A stretch of DNA of 64,000 bases from Rhodococcus sp. P1Y (GTDB lineage Bacteria > Actinomycetota > Actinomycetes > Mycobacteriales > Mycobacteriaceae), in the NCBI RefSeq assembly GCF_003641205.1, contig NZ_CP032762.1, positions 5,662,001 to 5,726,000 on the forward strand. The letters run 5' to 3'. Numbering within the stretch: the first letter of the stretch is position 1; each line of letters begins with the position of its first letter. Shown in pieces: positions 1 through 6,787 of this stretch. The notes under the pieces are model-generated. The model searched no databases and was not told the DNA's origin. It was given only the letters and a program-made list of their open reading frames with translations. The position numbers were made by a program, and so were the translations under genes.

Positions 1-647
1 TCGCGATCGGCCTCCGTCCCGAACACGACGAGCTGACCCTGCGGCGGTCTAGGCACGATCGCCGGACCCTTGACCGAGAAGCTTTCTCCCTGGAAGTCGA
101 CGTAGTGCAGCTTGTCCCGATCGAGGAACCGCCCGGACGCGTAGTCGCGGACCACGGCGTCGTCTTCCCACGAGTCCCACAGATCCCGTGCGACGGTAAT
201 CGAATCACGCTGCTCGCGATCGAGATCGGCGGGCTCGCTGATCAACGGGCGTCCCCACGCACGTGCGACAGCGGGGTCGTGCACGCGCGTCGGAATCCAA
301 CCACCTCGTCCGCGCGAACTGTAGTCGAGCGTGGCAATCTGGGACGAGATGTGGAACGGCTCGGCGTACGTCGTTCCGACGACCGGGACCAGCCCGATGG
401 TCGAGGTGGTCGCGGCGACGAACGATGCTCGGTTGATTGCGTCGACACGAGCGGTGATGTCGCTGGTGGCGGGGACGATCGAGTCGTCGAAGGTCGCGAA
501 CGTGAAACCCGCATTCTCGGCTGCAGCGACTTTGTGCTGCAGGACCCTTCCAGTCAACGATTCGCTCGGCGCGTGGTGCGCATGACGCCACGCGGCCGGA
601 TGCCCTCCCTCCCCGTCCAACTCGATACCCAGGGCGAAAATGCTCAT
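1..647 (-). CDS. Luciferase-like FMN-dependent monooxygenase (NtaA/YtnJ type), partial
   Basis: This is the N-terminal part of an LLM-class flavin monooxygenase; the 3' end lies beyond the window. The protein starts MSIFALGIELDGEG and contains a segment typical of the NtaA/SnaA/DszA branch (FATFDDSIVP, then a STIGLVPVVGTTYAEPFH strand). These two-component enzymes use reduced FMN and oxygen to oxidise or cleave C-S or C-N substrates. The ATG overlaps the stop of the upstream LLM gene as ATGA, so the two are translationally coupled. The context of a second LLM, a GNAT and a SAM riboswitch suggests sulfur-compound salvage like Bacillus YtnJ/CmoJ. The substrate is inferred, not seen. Confidence 0.85.
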   Translation of the reverse strand, partial: MSIFALGIELDGEGGHPAAWRHAHHAPSESLTGRVLQHKVAAAENAGFTFATFDDSIVPATSDITARVDAINRASFVAATTSTIGLVPVVGTTYAEPFHISSQIATLDYSSRGRGGWIPTRVHDPAVARAWGRPLISEPADLDREQRDSITVARDLWDSWEDDAVVRDYASGRFLDRDKLHYVDFQGESFSVKGPAIVPRPPQGQLVVFGTEADR

Positions 648-1717
648 ACCAGAACCTCTTTCGGCGAATACTTGTTGGCACTGAGCGGTCTACTGCGAAT
701 CCGCTCGCGCAGAACGGGTGCGACGTCGGACTGAAAGAGTTCCAAGCTGCGTCGCTGCTGGCACGGAGTCACGCCGTCGGCGTCGGCGCTGAGGTGTATG
801 ACTTCGTGGCCGAACTGCTCGTGGTAACGACCAACCTTGTCGATCACTTGCTCTGGACTGCCGATGAGGGCCGAGCTGCGTTCGACGAGGTCTTCGAGGG
901 AATCGAACACCACGGGAAGGCCCGCCTGACGCTGGGCAGCGAGCCTGGATTCGAAGGTGAATCTGTATGCGGCAACAGCTTCCTGCGAAGTCGGAGCCAC
1001 GTGGAATCCTGCTGTGCCGGCTCCGACGAGCGCATCCTCGGGACGACGGCCGTAGTGCGCCCACCGCTCGCGATAATGGCGGATCAGCTCGGCGTACGGC
1101 TGAATCGGATTGGTGACGTTCGCGGAGAAAATCGGGTCCCCGTAGTACGCCGCAAGATCGACGGACTCCTGACTGGTCGCGCTGCCGTGCCAGATCCTGA
1201 TGCGATCCTGCAGCGGCCTCGGGAGGGCTTTCGCATTGGTCAACGACGGGCGAAATTGCCCGTTCCACGTAACGTTCTCGCTGGCCCACAGCGTCCGAAA
1301 GAGCTCGTACGCTTCGCGATTGCGATCCCATTGATCTTCGGCCGTCACATGGAACAACTCGGCCTGCGCAGTACCGTTACCTTTGCCGATAATCAGTTCG
1401 AGCCTTCCGCCGGACAGGTTGTCCAGGGTCGAATAATCCTCGAACGCACGGACCGGGTCCAGCAGACTCAATGTCGTCACTGCCGTGAAGAGGCCGATGG
1501 TGCTGGTGCGAGCTGCGATGTTGCTCAGCACTACCGGCGGTGACGACGAGATGAACGGATCCTCGTGACGCTCACCCACTGCGAAACCGTCGAAACCCAG
1601 TTCTTCGGCGAGCACCGCCGTGTCGACGACGTCACGCAGTCGCTCGGCTGGACTCTTCTTCTCCTGGGAGATCGGGTCGGGGCGATGCGAGATGAGGCTC
1701 ATCAGCAAGAACTTCAT
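644..1717 (-). CDS. Luciferase-like (LLM class) flavin-dependent monooxygenase
   Basis: A 357-aa bacterial-luciferase-fold protein beginning MKFLLMSLISHRPDP. The barrel strands are recognisable: AEELGFDGFAVGERHEDPF near residue 40, the SNIAARTSTIGLFTAVTTLS stretch near 70-85, and LSGGRLELIIGKGNG near 105. This is the usual alkanal-monooxygenase-like arrangement, and the length is normal. It sits between a GNAT gene (4-nt ATGA overlap upstream) and a second LLM gene (ATGA overlap downstream), in a unit headed by a SAM-I riboswitch. It parallels YtmO in the Bacillus ytmI operon, so oxidation of an S-substituted cysteine derivative is a reasonable inference. The flavin reductase partner is not nearby. 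Confidence 0.88.
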   Translation of the reverse strand: MKFLLMSLISHRPDPISQEKKSPAERLRDVVDTAVLAEELGFDGFAVGERHEDPFISSSPPVVLSNIAARTSTIGLFTAVTTLSLLDPVRAFEDYSTLDNLSGGRLELIIGKGNGTAQAELFHVTAEDQWDRNREAYELFRTLWASENVTWNGQFRPSLTNAKALPRPLQDRIRIWHGSATSQESVDLAAYYGDPIFSANVTNPIQPYAELIRHYRERWAHYGRRPEDALVGAGTAGFHVAPTSQEAVAAYRFTFESRLAAQRQAGLPVVFDSLEDLVERSSALIGSPEQVIDKVGRYHEQFGHEVIHLSADADGVTPCQQRRSLELFQSDVAPVLRERIRSRPLSANKYSPKEVLV

Positions 1718-2226
1718 GCAGCGCCCTCACAGACGAGGGACTTTTCGAACGGGTGGACGCCGATCTCCTCGGAGGGGAGGCTCGGATCGAACAGCGCCGT
1801 GTAACCGGCTGCGAGATAGAGCGCGACCGCCTCGGGCTGCCGCCATCCCGTGGTCAAGTAAATCCGCAGGTAGCCGCGCTCGGCTGCGATTCGCTCGAGT
1901 TCAGCAACAACGAGCGTGCCGAAGCCGCGTTTGCGGTGCGTCGCTGCAGTCCAGATGCGCTTGAGTTCGGCAGTGGTGTTGTCGTATTGACGAAACGCGC
2001 CGCCTGCGACGGGAACGCCATCGGCCATCGCGACTATCAGCGCGCCGCCCGGTGGTTCGAATTCGGCGGCCGGGTAGGTGGTCAAGTCACGATATTGCTC
2101 CTCGAGTGCTCTGCCGTATCTACTCGCATACTCCCGTGCCAAGTCCTCCATCAGAGGGGCGGCCAGCGGGTCGTTTTGGTGCACAGCAACGAAATGCAGG
2201 GTTTGACTGTCGAACGACGTGCTCAT
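1714..2226 (-). CDS. GNAT family N-acetyltransferase
   Basis: A 170-aa protein with a complete GNAT fold: beta-strand ALIVAMADGVPVAGGAFRQY, then ELKRIWTAATHRKRGFGTLVVAELE (the R-x-x-G-x-G/A acetyl-CoA loop as RKRGFG), then the C-terminal YLTTGWRQPEAVALYLAAGY. It is the first gene after the SAM-I riboswitch; the Shine-Dalgarno GGAGG lies inside the riboswitch P1 stem, about 10 nt from the ATG. It overlaps the following LLM gene by ATGA. In Bacillus S-(2-succino)cysteine or S-alkylcysteine salvage, a GNAT (SnaA) N-acetylates the substrate before monooxygenation. That role is inferred here from context. Confidence 0.85.
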   Translation of the reverse strand: MSTSFDSQTLHFVAVHQNDPLAAPLMEDLAREYASRYGRALEEQYRDLTTYPAAEFEPPGGALIVAMADGVPVAGGAFRQYDNTTAELKRIWTAATHRKRGFGTLVVAELERIAAERGYLRIYLTTGWRQPEAVALYLAAGYTALFDPSLPSEEIGVHPFEKSLVCEGAA

Positions 2227-2236
2227 ACGTTCTTTA

Positions 2237-2343
2237 CCTCCATCGGTCCTGGCGGGAGCACCCGCACGCGTGCAGCTTTGATGCCCGCGTGATGGTTGCT
2301 GCGACGTCGTCGAGCCAAGGTCTCTCAGTCGCTCTGGATGGTG
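2237..2343 (-). promoter_or_regulatory. SAM-I (S-box) riboswitch upstream of the GNAT-LLM-LLM genes
   Basis: Read on the minus strand, the segment opens with CCATCCAGAGCGAC and continues TGAGAGACC, TTGGCTC and GTCGCAGCAACC. After a variable P3 it carries GGGTGCTCCCGCC and closes with GACCGATGGAGG. These are the S-box landmarks: the P1 strand, the GAGxGAC..GTCGCaGCAACC P2 pairing, the GGTGC element and the closing GATGG of P1. The closing P1 strand contains the GGAGG ribosome binding site of the GNAT gene, so SAM binding should block translation initiation directly. No separate intrinsic terminator is seen before the ATG. Confidence 0.88.
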
Positions 2344-2389
2344 TTTTCAGTTGTAGGAACCGAGCACGATCCCATTCCATTCCCGATCG

Positions 2390-3466
2390 CTAGGAAATAG
2401 TTCGGGACCCCAGCCGAAACAGCGCGGTTTCGGGAATTCTGCCGTCTACGAGGTCGGCGACGAGCTCGCCCACGGCTGGGGCAAACTTGAACCCGTGCCC
2501 GGAAAATCCGCCGGCAATCGTCAGGTTGTCCCGACGGTCGATGATGAAATTCGAGTCCGGCGTCGTGGTGTACAGGCAGGTCAACGGGTTGGCTGAGTCG
2601 GCATCGACGCCGGGGAGCCAGGCACGTGCGTAAGTCTTCAGCCGCTCGATGCCGTCGGACTCGGGAGTGAAGTTGCGGGTGTCGGGGTCGACGACGGGTC
2701 CGGTTCCATGCTCACCGATCTTGACGCCTTCCTCACCCGCAAGGCCGTAGATGCCTTCGCCCCGGAGCTCGGCGCCCGGGTGATGAATGAAGCTCGGCCA
2801 GTCGGCGTCGACCGTCGGAAGGAAGTGCGCGGGCTGTTCCTGCGTCGTGACGAGGACCGGCAGATCGACGTGCGCGGACACGACCTTGTGCGTCCACGCC
2901 CCCGCTGCAACGACGATGTGGTCGGCGGAATACGTGCGTGCGTCCGTCGAGACCTCGGTTGCCGAGATGCTGCGTACCGGACTGCCGTATTCGACCCGCG
3001 CTCCGAGCGCCTGCGCAGCCTCGATGAACGCCGCGACGCTCCTGTCGGCATGGAGGCGGCCGGCGTCGGGGTGATAGAGGACTGTTGTGTCGAATGCCAG
3101 ACCGGCCCAACGCTTCTGTGCGTCGAGTGGTTCGAGTACTTCGCTGGCTAGACCTGCCCTCGTGAGTGCCTTCACCCGGGGCTTCACGATGTCGGGTGAA
3201 CCATGGTCGACGGCACCCGTCAGTGTCAGAAGCTCTGACTGCGTGTCGTTTTCCAGCTCCCGCCACAACGTGTAGGCCCGGGCAGCAAGGCTGACGTAGT
3301 AGTCGTCGGCGTAAGCGTGCCGGAAGATACGAGATGTTCCGTGCGAGGCGCCGTTCTTGTGTCCGGGCGCGAACTGCTCGATCAACGTCACATCGTGGCC
3401 GCGCTTGGTGAGACTCCACGCCGATGCGGCTCCGATGACGCCGCCGCCGACGACTACTACGTTCAT
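2390..3466 (-). CDS. FAD-dependent amino-acid oxidase, sarcosine oxidase/SolA (MSOX) family
   Basis: A 358-aa protein with an N-terminal Rossmann FAD motif (VVVGGGVIGAASAW, residues 3-16) and the MSOX/MTOX features NGASHGTSRIFRHAY near residue 38 and PLTCLYTTTPDSNFIIDR near 305. The Cys of the latter is at the position that carries covalent 8a-S-cysteinyl FAD in monomeric sarcosine oxidase. The C-terminal GGFSGHGFKFAPAVGE is also typical. It oxidises secondary or N-methyl amino acids, releasing hydrogen peroxide. It follows the binding-protein gene after 37 nt and probably belongs to the importer operon, ending just before the second SAM riboswitch. The actual amine substrate is unknown. Confidence 0.87.
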   Translation of the reverse strand: MNVVVVGGGVIGAASAWSLTKRGHDVTLIEQFAPGHKNGASHGTSRIFRHAYADDYYVSLAARAYTLWRELENDTQSELLTLTGAVDHGSPDIVKPRVKALTRAGLASEVLEPLDAQKRWAGLAFDTTVLYHPDAGRLHADRSVAAFIEAAQALGARVEYGSPVRSISATEVSTDARTYSADHIVVAAGAWTHKVVSAHVDLPVLVTTQEQPAHFLPTVDADWPSFIHHPGAELRGEGIYGLAGEEGVKIGEHGTGPVVDPDTRNFTPESDGIERLKTYARAWLPGVDADSANPLTCLYTTTPDSNFIIDRRDNLTIAGGFSGHGFKFAPAVGELVADLVDGRIPETALFRLGSRTIS

Positions 3467-3503
3467 GTCAGTTGTTCTACCTGTTCAGCTGTGTTGCGAG
3501 AAA

Positions 3504-4478
3504 TTACGGTGCCTTGCGTGGCAGGCCGGGAGGATTGATGACCGACTCCGAGACAGCCTCGGACTGCAAGCCCCACTTCTCGAGGACCTTCGCGTAGCTG
3601 CCGTCTTCGATGACGTGGTTGATGGCTTCCTGGATCGGCTCGATCAACCCGTTGTCTTTCTTGGTCAGCACGGCGATCTCGCCTTGGAGTGCGTCGCCTG
3701 CGCCGGAGAAGGTGCCGATGACTTCGCTCTCACCTGTGCTAGAGGAGTGGTAGACGGCCGACGGGTTCGGCCCGAAGTAGGCGTCGATACGTCCCGAGCC
3801 GAGGGCGAGGTAGTAGTCCGAGGTGTTCTGGTAGTAGGCGATCTCGGCCGGAGCGAGGCCTTCGGCTGCGTTCTCCTCGTTCCAGTCGACGAGGAGCTGC
3901 TCCTGGTTGGTACCCGAGCCGACACCGATCTTCTTGCCGACGATGTCCTTGCGTCCTTCGATCGTCCAGCCGCTGTCCTTTTTTGCCTCGAATGCGAGGT
4001 TGTCGAGGCGATAGGTCGCGAAGTCGTACTTGTCCTTACGCTCCTCCGTCACAGTGACATTGGAAATGAACACGTCGTTCTCGCCGGAATCGATCTTGAC
4101 GAAGTTCTGCGCCCAGTCGGCAGTCTGACGCTCGTACTGCAGGCCGAGGGTGTCCGCGATCAACCAGGCGATGTCGATCTCCGAACCAACTGGAGTCTTG
4201 TCGTCGGTGGCGTAGAAACCGAGCGGCGGAGTCGAACCAGTCGAACCGGTACCGATCAACGTTCCGCGATCACGAATTGCTTGCGGAACCTTCGCGGCGA
4301 TCTCGTCGACCTTGTCGACGTGGATGCGGCCGGACTGCTCGGGCGAGAGATCGTAGGTGATTCCGTCGGAAGCGGTGACGGTGTTCTCGGCCTCTGGCTC
4401 ACTGCAGGCGCCCACCGTGAGGGCAACTGCTGCAAGAGCCGAAACTAGCACCGCGACGCGGCGGTTGGATCTGGGCAT
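3504..4478 (-). CDS. Amino-acid ABC transporter substrate-binding lipoprotein (SBP family 3)
   Basis: A 324-aa binding protein with a lipoprotein signal: positively charged start MPRSNRR, hydrophobic run, and lipobox VGAC with Cys at about residue 25. The mature part has family-3 features: PLGFYATDDKTPVGSEIDIAWLIAD for substrate recognition, then VFISNVTVTEERKDKYDFA and GKKIGVGSGTNQEQLL in the second lobe. It captures a polar amino acid or a related zwitterion outside the membrane for the adjacent ATPase and permease. The SAM riboswitch upstream of the operon suggests a sulfur amino acid such as methionine, cystine or an S-alkylcysteine. Confidence 0.9.
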   Translation of the reverse strand: MPRSNRRVAVLVSALAAVALTVGACSEPEAENTVTASDGITYDLSPEQSGRIHVDKVDEIAAKVPQAIRDRGTLIGTGSTGSTPPLGFYATDDKTPVGSEIDIAWLIADTLGLQYERQTADWAQNFVKIDSGENDVFISNVTVTEERKDKYDFATYRLDNLAFEAKKDSGWTIEGRKDIVGKKIGVGSGTNQEQLLVDWNEENAAEGLAPAEIAYYQNTSDYYLALGSGRIDAYFGPNPSAVYHSSSTGESEVIGTFSGAGDALQGEIAVLTKKDNGLIEPIQEAINHVIEDGSYAKVLEKWGLQSEAVSESVINPPGLPRKAP

Positions 4479-4513
4479 GACTGTTCCTTGATGTGTGTGT
4501 AAGTGAAGTAGAT

Positions 4514-5311
4514 CTAGAGGACGTGTGCGAGGAACGACTTGGTGCGTTCCTCTTGTGGATTGTCGAGAAGTTCTGCGGGCGAACCCTGTTCAACCACCTG
4601 ACCCGCGTCCATGAAGACGATGGTGTCGGCGATCTCGCGAGCGAATCCGACCTCGTGGGTGACGATCACCAAGGTTGCGCCCTCACGGGCTAGTCCTCTG
4701 ATCACTTCGAGGACCTCGCCGACCAATTCGGGGTCAAGGGCCGACGTCGGTTCGTCGAAGAGAATAACTTTGGGTCGCAATGCAAGTGCGCGAGCGATGG
4801 CGACCCGCTGCTGCTGACCACCGGACAGGCGTCGGGGATAGTCATGCGCTTTGTCCTTCAACCCGACCCGCTCGAGAAGCGCGAGCGCCTCGGGCTCGAC
4901 GTCGGACTTCCTGCGCTTCTGGGCCGAGATCGGCGCTTCGATCACGTTCTCCAGCACCGTCAGATGTGGGAAGAGATTGAAGTTCTGGAAGACGAAACCG
5001 ATCTGCGAGCGTTGACGAAGGATGTCCTTGTTGCCCAGCTCGTGCAGCTTGTTTCCCTTGCGCCGATATCCGACGAGATCATTGTCGACGCGGACTGTCC
5101 CCTGGTCCACCTTCTCGAGGTGATTGAGGCTACGGAGCAGAGTGGACTTCCCCGATCCGGACGGTCCGATGACGACGGTGACTTCACCCGGCCGAACCAC
5201 GAGGTCGACGCCTTTGAGCACTTCGAGCGTGCCGTAGGACTTGTGAACCCCGCGAACCTCGACCGCATACTTGGTCTTCGACGGTGACGTCGATGCATCG
5301 AGCGTCGTCAT
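4514..5311 (-). CDS. Amino-acid ABC transporter ATP-binding protein (GlnQ/TcyN type)
   Basis: A 265-aa ATPase starting MTTLDASTSPSKTKYAVEVRGVHKSYG. Walker A is IGPSGSGKSTLLRS, the signature is LSGGQQQRVAIARALAL, and Walker B is VILFDEPTSALDPELVGEV, followed by the H-loop IVTHEVGFARE. The LRSLNHLEKVDQG segment and the FPHLTVLENV segment are typical of polar amino-acid importers. The start codon overlaps the permease stop as ATGA and is preceded by a strong purine-rich ribosome binding site. The open frame continues upstream into the permease in another frame, but that extension is not a real protein part. Confidence 0.93.
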   Translation of the reverse strand: MTTLDASTSPSKTKYAVEVRGVHKSYGTLEVLKGVDLVVRPGEVTVVIGPSGSGKSTLLRSLNHLEKVDQGTVRVDNDLVGYRRKGNKLHELGNKDILRQRSQIGFVFQNFNLFPHLTVLENVIEAPISAQKRRKSDVEPEALALLERVGLKDKAHDYPRRLSGGQQQRVAIARALALRPKVILFDEPTSALDPELVGEVLEVIRGLAREGATLVIVTHEVGFAREIADTIVFMDAGQVVEQGSPAELLDNPQEERTKSFLAHVL

Positions 5312-6264
5312 CGTGTTCCTCCTCCGCGCGGCGGGGCGGTGATTTCCGATAGTTTCTTGCGGACCTTCTGAACCGGCGTGAGCGGGATGTTGCGGACTGC
5401 GCCCTTGGCGTAGTGACGTTCGACGTAGAACTGCACGACCGACAGGATCGATGTGAGCACGATGTACCAGACGGTTGCGACCATGAGCAGCGGTACCACG
5501 CGACCGTTGCGTCCATACACGACCTGGACCTGGTAGAACAGCTCGGCGATAGCCATGACCGACACGATCGACGTGCCCTTGAACAGGCTGATCACTTCGT
5601 TCGCCGCGTTGGGCAGGATGCCGCGCATCGCCTGGGGCAGGATGATCTTGAAGAACTCGCGATGCTTCGGTATGCCAAGCGCTGCAGCAGCTTCCAACTG
5701 ACCCTGGTCGACGGAAATGATGCCGGCACGGACGATCTCCGCCGAGTAGGCCGCTTGATGCAGCGCCAACCCGATGATCGCGGCTGTGGAACCACTGATC
5801 ACGCTGTTGACGTCGAACTCGAAGAAGGCCGGTCCGAACGGAATTCCCAGGGTCAGAGTCTGATACAGGTAGGCAATGTTGAACCAGAACAGTAGCTGCA
5901 CGATAAGCGGTATCGACCGGAACGCCCAGATGTAGAACCACGAAATCGTCTGCAACACCGGATTGTTCGATAGTCTGGCGATTGCCAGCGCTATGCCGAT
6001 GACGAATCCGATCAGAGTGCCCCAGAACGTGAGCTGAATGGTCAGCCAGAGAGCAGCGAGGATCGACGGCGCAGCGAAGTATTCTGCGAAGGTCCCCCAG
6101 TCCCAACCTGGGTTCGTGGCAAGACCGTGCACGAACTGTGCGACGAGTGTCAGCACCACGATGCTGGTCACCCAGCGCCACGGGTGCCACTTTCTGGCAA
6201 CGACGAGCTGTTCGTCATCGACGTGTTCGTCTACGGCCGTGGGCCGAGAATCTAGCTGAGTCAC
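5308..6264 (-). CDS. Amino-acid ABC transporter permease
   Basis: A 318-aa membrane protein with about six hydrophobic segments. It has the EAA-type loop AAALGIPKHREFFKIILPQAMRGILPN and the conserved FRSIPLIVQLLFWF segment of the HisM/GlnP family. The N-terminal 35-residue cytosolic extension is somewhat long. A single permease gene is present, so a homodimer is likely. The start is GTG at 6264; a 9-codon ORF (6261-6290, MHTHSRRSR) ends across it as GTGA and may couple translation. The gene is the first long CDS of the unit headed by the 6.5-kb SAM riboswitch and its leader peptide. Confidence 0.92.
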   Translation of the reverse strand: MTQLDSRPTAVDEHVDDEQLVVARKWHPWRWVTSIVVLTLVAQFVHGLATNPGWDWGTFAEYFAAPSILAALWLTIQLTFWGTLIGFVIGIALAIARLSNNPVLQTISWFYIWAFRSIPLIVQLLFWFNIAYLYQTLTLGIPFGPAFFEFDVNSVISGSTAAIIGLALHQAAYSAEIVRAGIISVDQGQLEAAAALGIPKHREFFKIILPQAMRGILPNAANEVISLFKGTSIVSVMAIAELFYQVQVVYGRNGRVVPLLMVATVWYIVLTSILSVVQFYVERHYAKGAVRNIPLTPVQKVRKKLSEITAPPRGGGTR

Positions 6265-6409
6265 CGGGACCGCCGGCTGTGTGTGTGCATGACGAGATCG
6301 AGCCTTCTTCCGAGGGAAATGCGTGATGAGAAACAGGTCCTCCGACCGGCCGACGCTTCGGCCGTCGAGAGCCCCGTTCAGCAGGAATCGATGCGCGGGT
6401 ACCGACTCT

Positions 6410-6493
6410 TCAGAGCAGGAAGTGCCCTGTACAAGTGCGGGTGCCGACCCGAGACAGGTCGACGTACAGACCTCGCCACGTGCGACAGTTCAT
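6410..6493 (-). CDS. Cys-containing leader peptide (27 aa) after the SAM riboswitch
   Basis: A short ORF that starts with ATG four bases after GGAGG. The peptide contains LYVDLSRVGTRTC, which fits the actinobacterial 'putative leader peptide' pattern (VDLxRVxxxxC) found upstream of sulfur-assimilation genes. It carries a second Cys at residue 3. Its ribosome binding site is the closing P1 strand of the SAM-I riboswitch, so SAM should repress its translation. Downstream, before the permease, a GGCCGA/TCGGCC hairpin (6348-6363) could act as an attenuator responding to ribosome position. The family match is from memory of the motif; regulation is inferred. Confidence 0.7.
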   Translation of the reverse strand: MNCRTWRGLYVDLSRVGTRTCTGHFLL

Positions 6494-6497
6494 GTGT

Positions 6498-6594
6498 CCT
6501 CCATCGGTCCTGGCGGTAGCACCCACACCTGCCGTGAGGCAGGGGGTTGCTGCGACGTCGTAGAGCCAAGGTCTCTCGGTCGCTCTGGATGGTG
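6498..6594 (-). promoter_or_regulatory. SAM-I (S-box) riboswitch upstream of the amino-acid ABC importer
   Basis: The minus strand reads CACCATCCAGAGCGACC, GAGAGACC, TTGGCTC, GTCGCAGCAACC, then a GCCTCACGGC hairpin (P3), then GGGTGCTACCGCC and GACCGATGGAGG. All the conserved S-box blocks are in order, and the core is nearly identical to the element at 2237-2343, differing mainly in the P3 hairpin. The closing P1 strand overlaps the ribosome binding site of the 27-aa leader ORF rather than that of the transporter gene itself. Confidence 0.88.
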
Positions 6595-6787
6595 AGGGAA
6601 ATGTAAGCGGCCGATAGTGGATCCGTCAAGTCGCCGCAACTGGTTTACTCAGTGCCGCTTGGCAATCGGTTTGAGATCAGGGTGATTTCAAACCTTGCAA
6701 TCTGCGAACCCTTCAGAGCAGCGCCCTGCATACCGCTGGATTTCAGAAGAGTTGCGTCCGAACACCTGTTCGACTAATGTTCTTTCA

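Noticed and set aside
3357..4448. 363-codon plus-strand frame opposite the binding-protein gene
   Set aside because: Complement of a well-supported lipoprotein gene; no recognisable domain or ribosome binding site.
4514..6190. One 558-codon open frame covering ABC ATPase and most of the permease region
   Set aside because: Only the last 265 codons encode the ATPase. The upstream part is the permease gene read in a wrong frame (Arg/His-rich, no domain).
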